NCBI GenBank assembly: GCA_905479905.1
Contig: CAJQOK010000518.1
Location: 1 to 8,573, forward strand
DNA from: an uncultured Aliterella sp.
GTDB taxonomy: Bacteria; Cyanobacteriota; Cyanobacteriia; Cyanobacteriales; Chroococcidiopsidaceae
Direction of reading: 5' to 3'
Length of the DNA stretch: 8,573 nt
Shown here: one piece after another, positions 6,494-8,573 of the stretch
Position numbering within the stretch: position 1 is the first letter of the stretch
Layout of the letters: the number at the start of each line of letters is the position of its first letter
Notes under the pieces: generated by a model
The model's input: only the letters and a program-made list of their open reading frames with translations
The model's database searches: none
Told to the model about the DNA's origin: nothing
Made by a program: the position numbers and the translations under genes

Positions 6494-6800
6494 TCGTTGC
6501 TGTAACAAAGGAGATTTTCTTGCTTTTTCTAGTATCAAGAATTATTAAAATAGGGCTTTTTATTTTCTCAAAACAAATGATATACATTACTACTTAGATT
6601 TAAGTTGCGACTGTCATTAGTTGAAATTACTTAAGCTTTAAAAAAGAAATTTACCCTTTTAGCACCCTAGGTTGCTGCTTTGACGAAAGTAAGCCAAAAT
6701 CGAGAATAGATTTTGCTTACTTTTTTTATTTCAATAGTGCTGATTTTTATAGGTAACCAAGAATTTTTCCGAGGTAGAGAAGCACAGATCTAAGTTAAAG
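6494..6800. other. Intergenic region between the RDD/pentapeptide gene and the sensor kinase
   Basis: This 307-bp AT-rich stretch has no credible coding frame. Its only firm element is the hairpin terminator at 6686-6727. Just after the upstream stop codon there is an AAAGGAG (6508-6514) with no open frame behind it. Between the terminator and the kinase ATG I see no good promoter hexamers; the sequence holds GAGG at 6771-6774, too far from 6801 to be a normal ribosome-binding site. Confidence 0.6.
6686..6727 (+). terminator. Strong intrinsic terminator after the RDD/pentapeptide gene
   Basis: AGTAAGC (6688-6694) pairs with GCTTACT (6715-6721), and AAAATC (6696-6701) pairs with GATTTT (6709-6714). 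This leaves one bulged C (6695) and a 7-nt loop. Two outer A-T pairs are possible, and a run of seven T (6721-6727) follows. This is a classic Rho-independent terminator. It lies 193 bp after the stop at 6493 and 74 bp before the kinase start, so it separates the two units. Confidence 0.85.
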
Positions 6801-8573
6801 ATGAAAATACAACAAAAATTACTTATTAGCTTTCTCCTTCCTTCATTAATGGCAGGGATAATTGTTTGTTTGGCGATCGCTAACAACTTAAATATTCTTA
6901 ACAATCTTGCCCAAGTCAATCAAAGTTCTATCAAAGAAGTTACAGCTTTAACACAAATAAAGTTTGCTGGTACAGCAATTCAAAGTTATGCGAACTACTT
7001 GCAAAGACATAATAATTCGGCTTTAGAGCAAACTCCAGCGCTACTAACAAAAGCCGGAATTTATGCAGGTATCAAAATAGAATTAAATAATCTTACAACA
7101 AACTTAAATAATCTTAAAGCCGCTACAAATAAAAGTATTTATATCAGCGAAAGAAGTTTGTTTAAGCAAAGTGACGAAATTCAGCAAGAAAAAAATGAAT
7201 TAGTAACTATAAATAACCTTGGCAAAAAAATAAATAATTATAGTCAGCTTGTAGATCAATATTTGGAGCTAAACAATACAGATAGTCTAAAATCGGAAAG
7301 CTTTTTAAATCAATCTCTAGAGCCGTACTTTAAAACGATTATACTTCCCTTAATTGAAGAAGCCTCCAATGATGCCCAAGCAGAACTAACAAAAGAAGCT
7401 GAAAAAATTGAACAAAATATTGCCTATGACAATACAGTAATTAGCATTTTGGCTGGGCTGAGTCTTGCCCTAAGTATTATTTTAAGTTCCGTACTATCTC
7501 GCACTATTTCTCAGCCCATAGTTGAGTTAAAAAAAGCCGCTTTAAGCATTGCTAAAGGTAATTGGGCTACCCGCTTAAGCATAAAAAATAAAGATGAGCT
7601 TGGCAGTTTAGCCAAGGCTTTTAATCAAATGAACGAAGCTTTAGAAAAGACGACAGTTTCTAAAGATTATGTTGATAATATTATTGAGACTATTGTAGAT
7701 AGCTTGATTGTTTTGGATCGAGATAAAAGAATTATTAAGGTTAATCAAGCAACACTAAGTTATCTAGGTTACAAAGAAGAAGAATTAATTAATCAGCCTT
7801 TTTCAAAAGTATTAGGTCAAGCAGAAATAGCTAAAGTTTTTGCAAAAAAAGAATTAACTAAAAGGATAGAAACAAGTTATTTAAAAAAAAATGGCGAACA
7901 AATATCAGTGTTGTTTTCAAGTTCGTTGATGCGACAAGCAGGAGAAATTCAAGGCATAGTTTGTGTAGCCGGAGATATTAGCGAACAAAAAGCCCAGGAG
8001 AGCGATCGCGCAATTGCCGAAGCGGAGAAAAACTTACTATCTACAGCAATTTCTTACGCCGCCGAAGCTATCGAAATTACCGACACCGAAGCAAGGTTTA
8101 TATATGTTAACCCTGCTTTTGAAACAACCACTGGGTATAAACGCGCAGAAGTAATGGGACAAACCTCGGCGGCTTTACTAAGAAGCGGAAAACACGATTC
8201 AGCCTTTTATCGACAAATAGCAGTTACCTTAAGCGATGGTAGAGTATGGAGCGGCAGTTATATCGGTAAACGTAAAGATGGATCGCTCTACCATCAAGAT
8301 GTAACTATTGCACCCGTATTTAATTTGGCTGGATTAATCACTCATCATGTCGCCGTCAAACGAGATATTACCGAACGAAAAAAAGCTGAGGAAAGATTAG
8401 AAAAAATTAATCAATGCTTTTTAAGTTTCAAAACAGATCCAAGTGTCAATATTAATCGACTTACCGCTTTATGCGGAGAATTATTAGAAGCAAACTACGC
8501 TTTATATAGTCGCTTAGATAAGGAAACACTATACGCTGTAGGTCAATGGCAGACTCCAAAAGGTTATAACGGG
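6801..8573 (+). CDS. Multi-sensor signalling protein, HAMP-PAS-PAS-GAF, probable histidine kinase (3' end outside window)
   Basis: The first 591 residues are visible and the frame is open to the window end. The N-terminus has a transmembrane helix at about 9-27 (LLISFLLPSLMAGIIVCLAIA). An extracytoplasmic, mostly helical sensor region of about 180 residues follows, rich in Asn, Leu and Lys. A second transmembrane helix lies at about 210-233. A HAMP linker follows at 234-285 (SQPIVELKKAALSIAKGNW, DELGSLAKAFNQM). PAS domain 1 spans about 288-397, ending GDISEQK. PAS domain 2 spans about 414-534 (FIYVNPAFETTTGY), ending RDITERKKAEERLE. A GAF-like domain starts near 541 (INRLTALCGELLEANYALYSRL) and is cut. 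The catalytic output domain lies outside the window. A histidine kinase is the usual end of this arrangement in cyanobacteria, but a diguanylate cyclase is possible. ATG 6801 is chosen because the membrane helix follows directly. Confidence 0.88.
   Translation, partial: MKIQQKLLISFLLPSLMAGIIVCLAIANNLNILNNLAQVNQSSIKEVTALTQIKFAGTAIQSYANYLQRHNNSALEQTPALLTKAGIYAGIKIELNNLTTNLNNLKAATNKSIYISERSLFKQSDEIQQEKNELVTINNLGKKINNYSQLVDQYLELNNTDSLKSESFLNQSLEPYFKTIILPLIEEASNDAQAELTKEAEKIEQNIAYDNTVISILAGLSLALSIILSSVLSRTISQPIVELKKAALSIAKGNWATRLSIKNKDELGSLAKAFNQMNEALEKTTVSKDYVDNIIETIVDSLIVLDRDKRIIKVNQATLSYLGYKEEELINQPFSKVLGQAEIAKVFAKKELTKRIETSYLKKNGEQISVLFSSSLMRQAGEIQGIVCVAGDISEQKAQESDRAIAEAEKNLLSTAISYAAEAIEITDTEARFIYVNPAFETTTGYKRAEVMGQTSAALLRSGKHDSAFYRQIAVTLSDGRVWSGSYIGKRKDGSLYHQDVTIAPVFNLAGLITHHVAVKRDITERKKAEERLEKINQCFLSFKTDPSVNINRLTALCGELLEANYALYSRLDKETLYAVGQWQTPKGYNG

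Noticed and set aside
3876..6786. TAGAGAAGCACA present in two intergenic regions (near 3877 and 6775)
   Set aside because: A 12-bp match between two places is expected about once or twice by chance in a window this size, and no further similarity surrounds it.
6731..6919. Minus-strand 62-residue open frame over the kinase start
   Set aside because: It overlaps the kinase signal-anchor coding region on the other strand and has no support.

Overview
The window is from a cyanobacterium of moderate GC content. The octamer GCGATCGC (HIP1, the abundant cyanobacterial palindrome) occurs 11 times in 8.6 kb. The gene set also fits: a Hho/HtrA-type protease, an RDD/pentapeptide-repeat membrane protein, a fatty-acyl-AMP ligase remnant and a multi-PAS sensor kinase. 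I cannot name the genus from the sequence alone.

Layout. (1) Positions 1-1147, minus strand: a HhoA/HhoB/HtrA-family serine protease with an intact catalytic triad; its PDZ end runs off the left edge. (2) 1148-1371: a divergent intergenic region with an 11-bp inverted repeat whose arms are 96 bp apart. (3) 1372-2190, plus: a complete sugar-phosphate isomerase/epimerase-like TIM-barrel protein with all four expected metal ligands, followed by a hairpin built from two HIP1 palindromes. (4) About 2233-3335, plus: two decayed genes back to back. The first is the C-terminal part of a GT39-like membrane glycosyltransferase with an in-frame stop. The second is a fatty-acyl-AMP ligase remnant that lacks its N-terminal part and has an in-frame internal deletion. 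(5) 3389-3760: a small membrane-anchored zinc-ribbon protein. (6) 4013-4342 and 4391-6493: a small membrane protein and a 700-residue RDD/pentapeptide-repeat protein, probably co-transcribed. (7) 6494-6800: an intergenic region with a strong intrinsic terminator. (8) 6801-8573, plus: the sensor half of a HAMP-PAS-PAS-GAF signalling protein, probably a histidine kinase, cut by the right edge.

How the genes relate. The protease, the isomerase and the kinase look like separate transcription units. The isomerase lies directly upstream of the glycosyltransferase and acyl-AMP ligase remnants. This suggests, by inference only, that the region once held a larger glycolipid- or polyketide-type biosynthetic locus that has been eroded by deletion. 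The most unusual intact item is the pair 4013-4342 / 4391-6493, where an RDD membrane module, a short repeat linker and a long pentapeptide-repeat domain sit on one polypeptide. I see no RNA gene, CRISPR array, complete insertion sequence or phage module.
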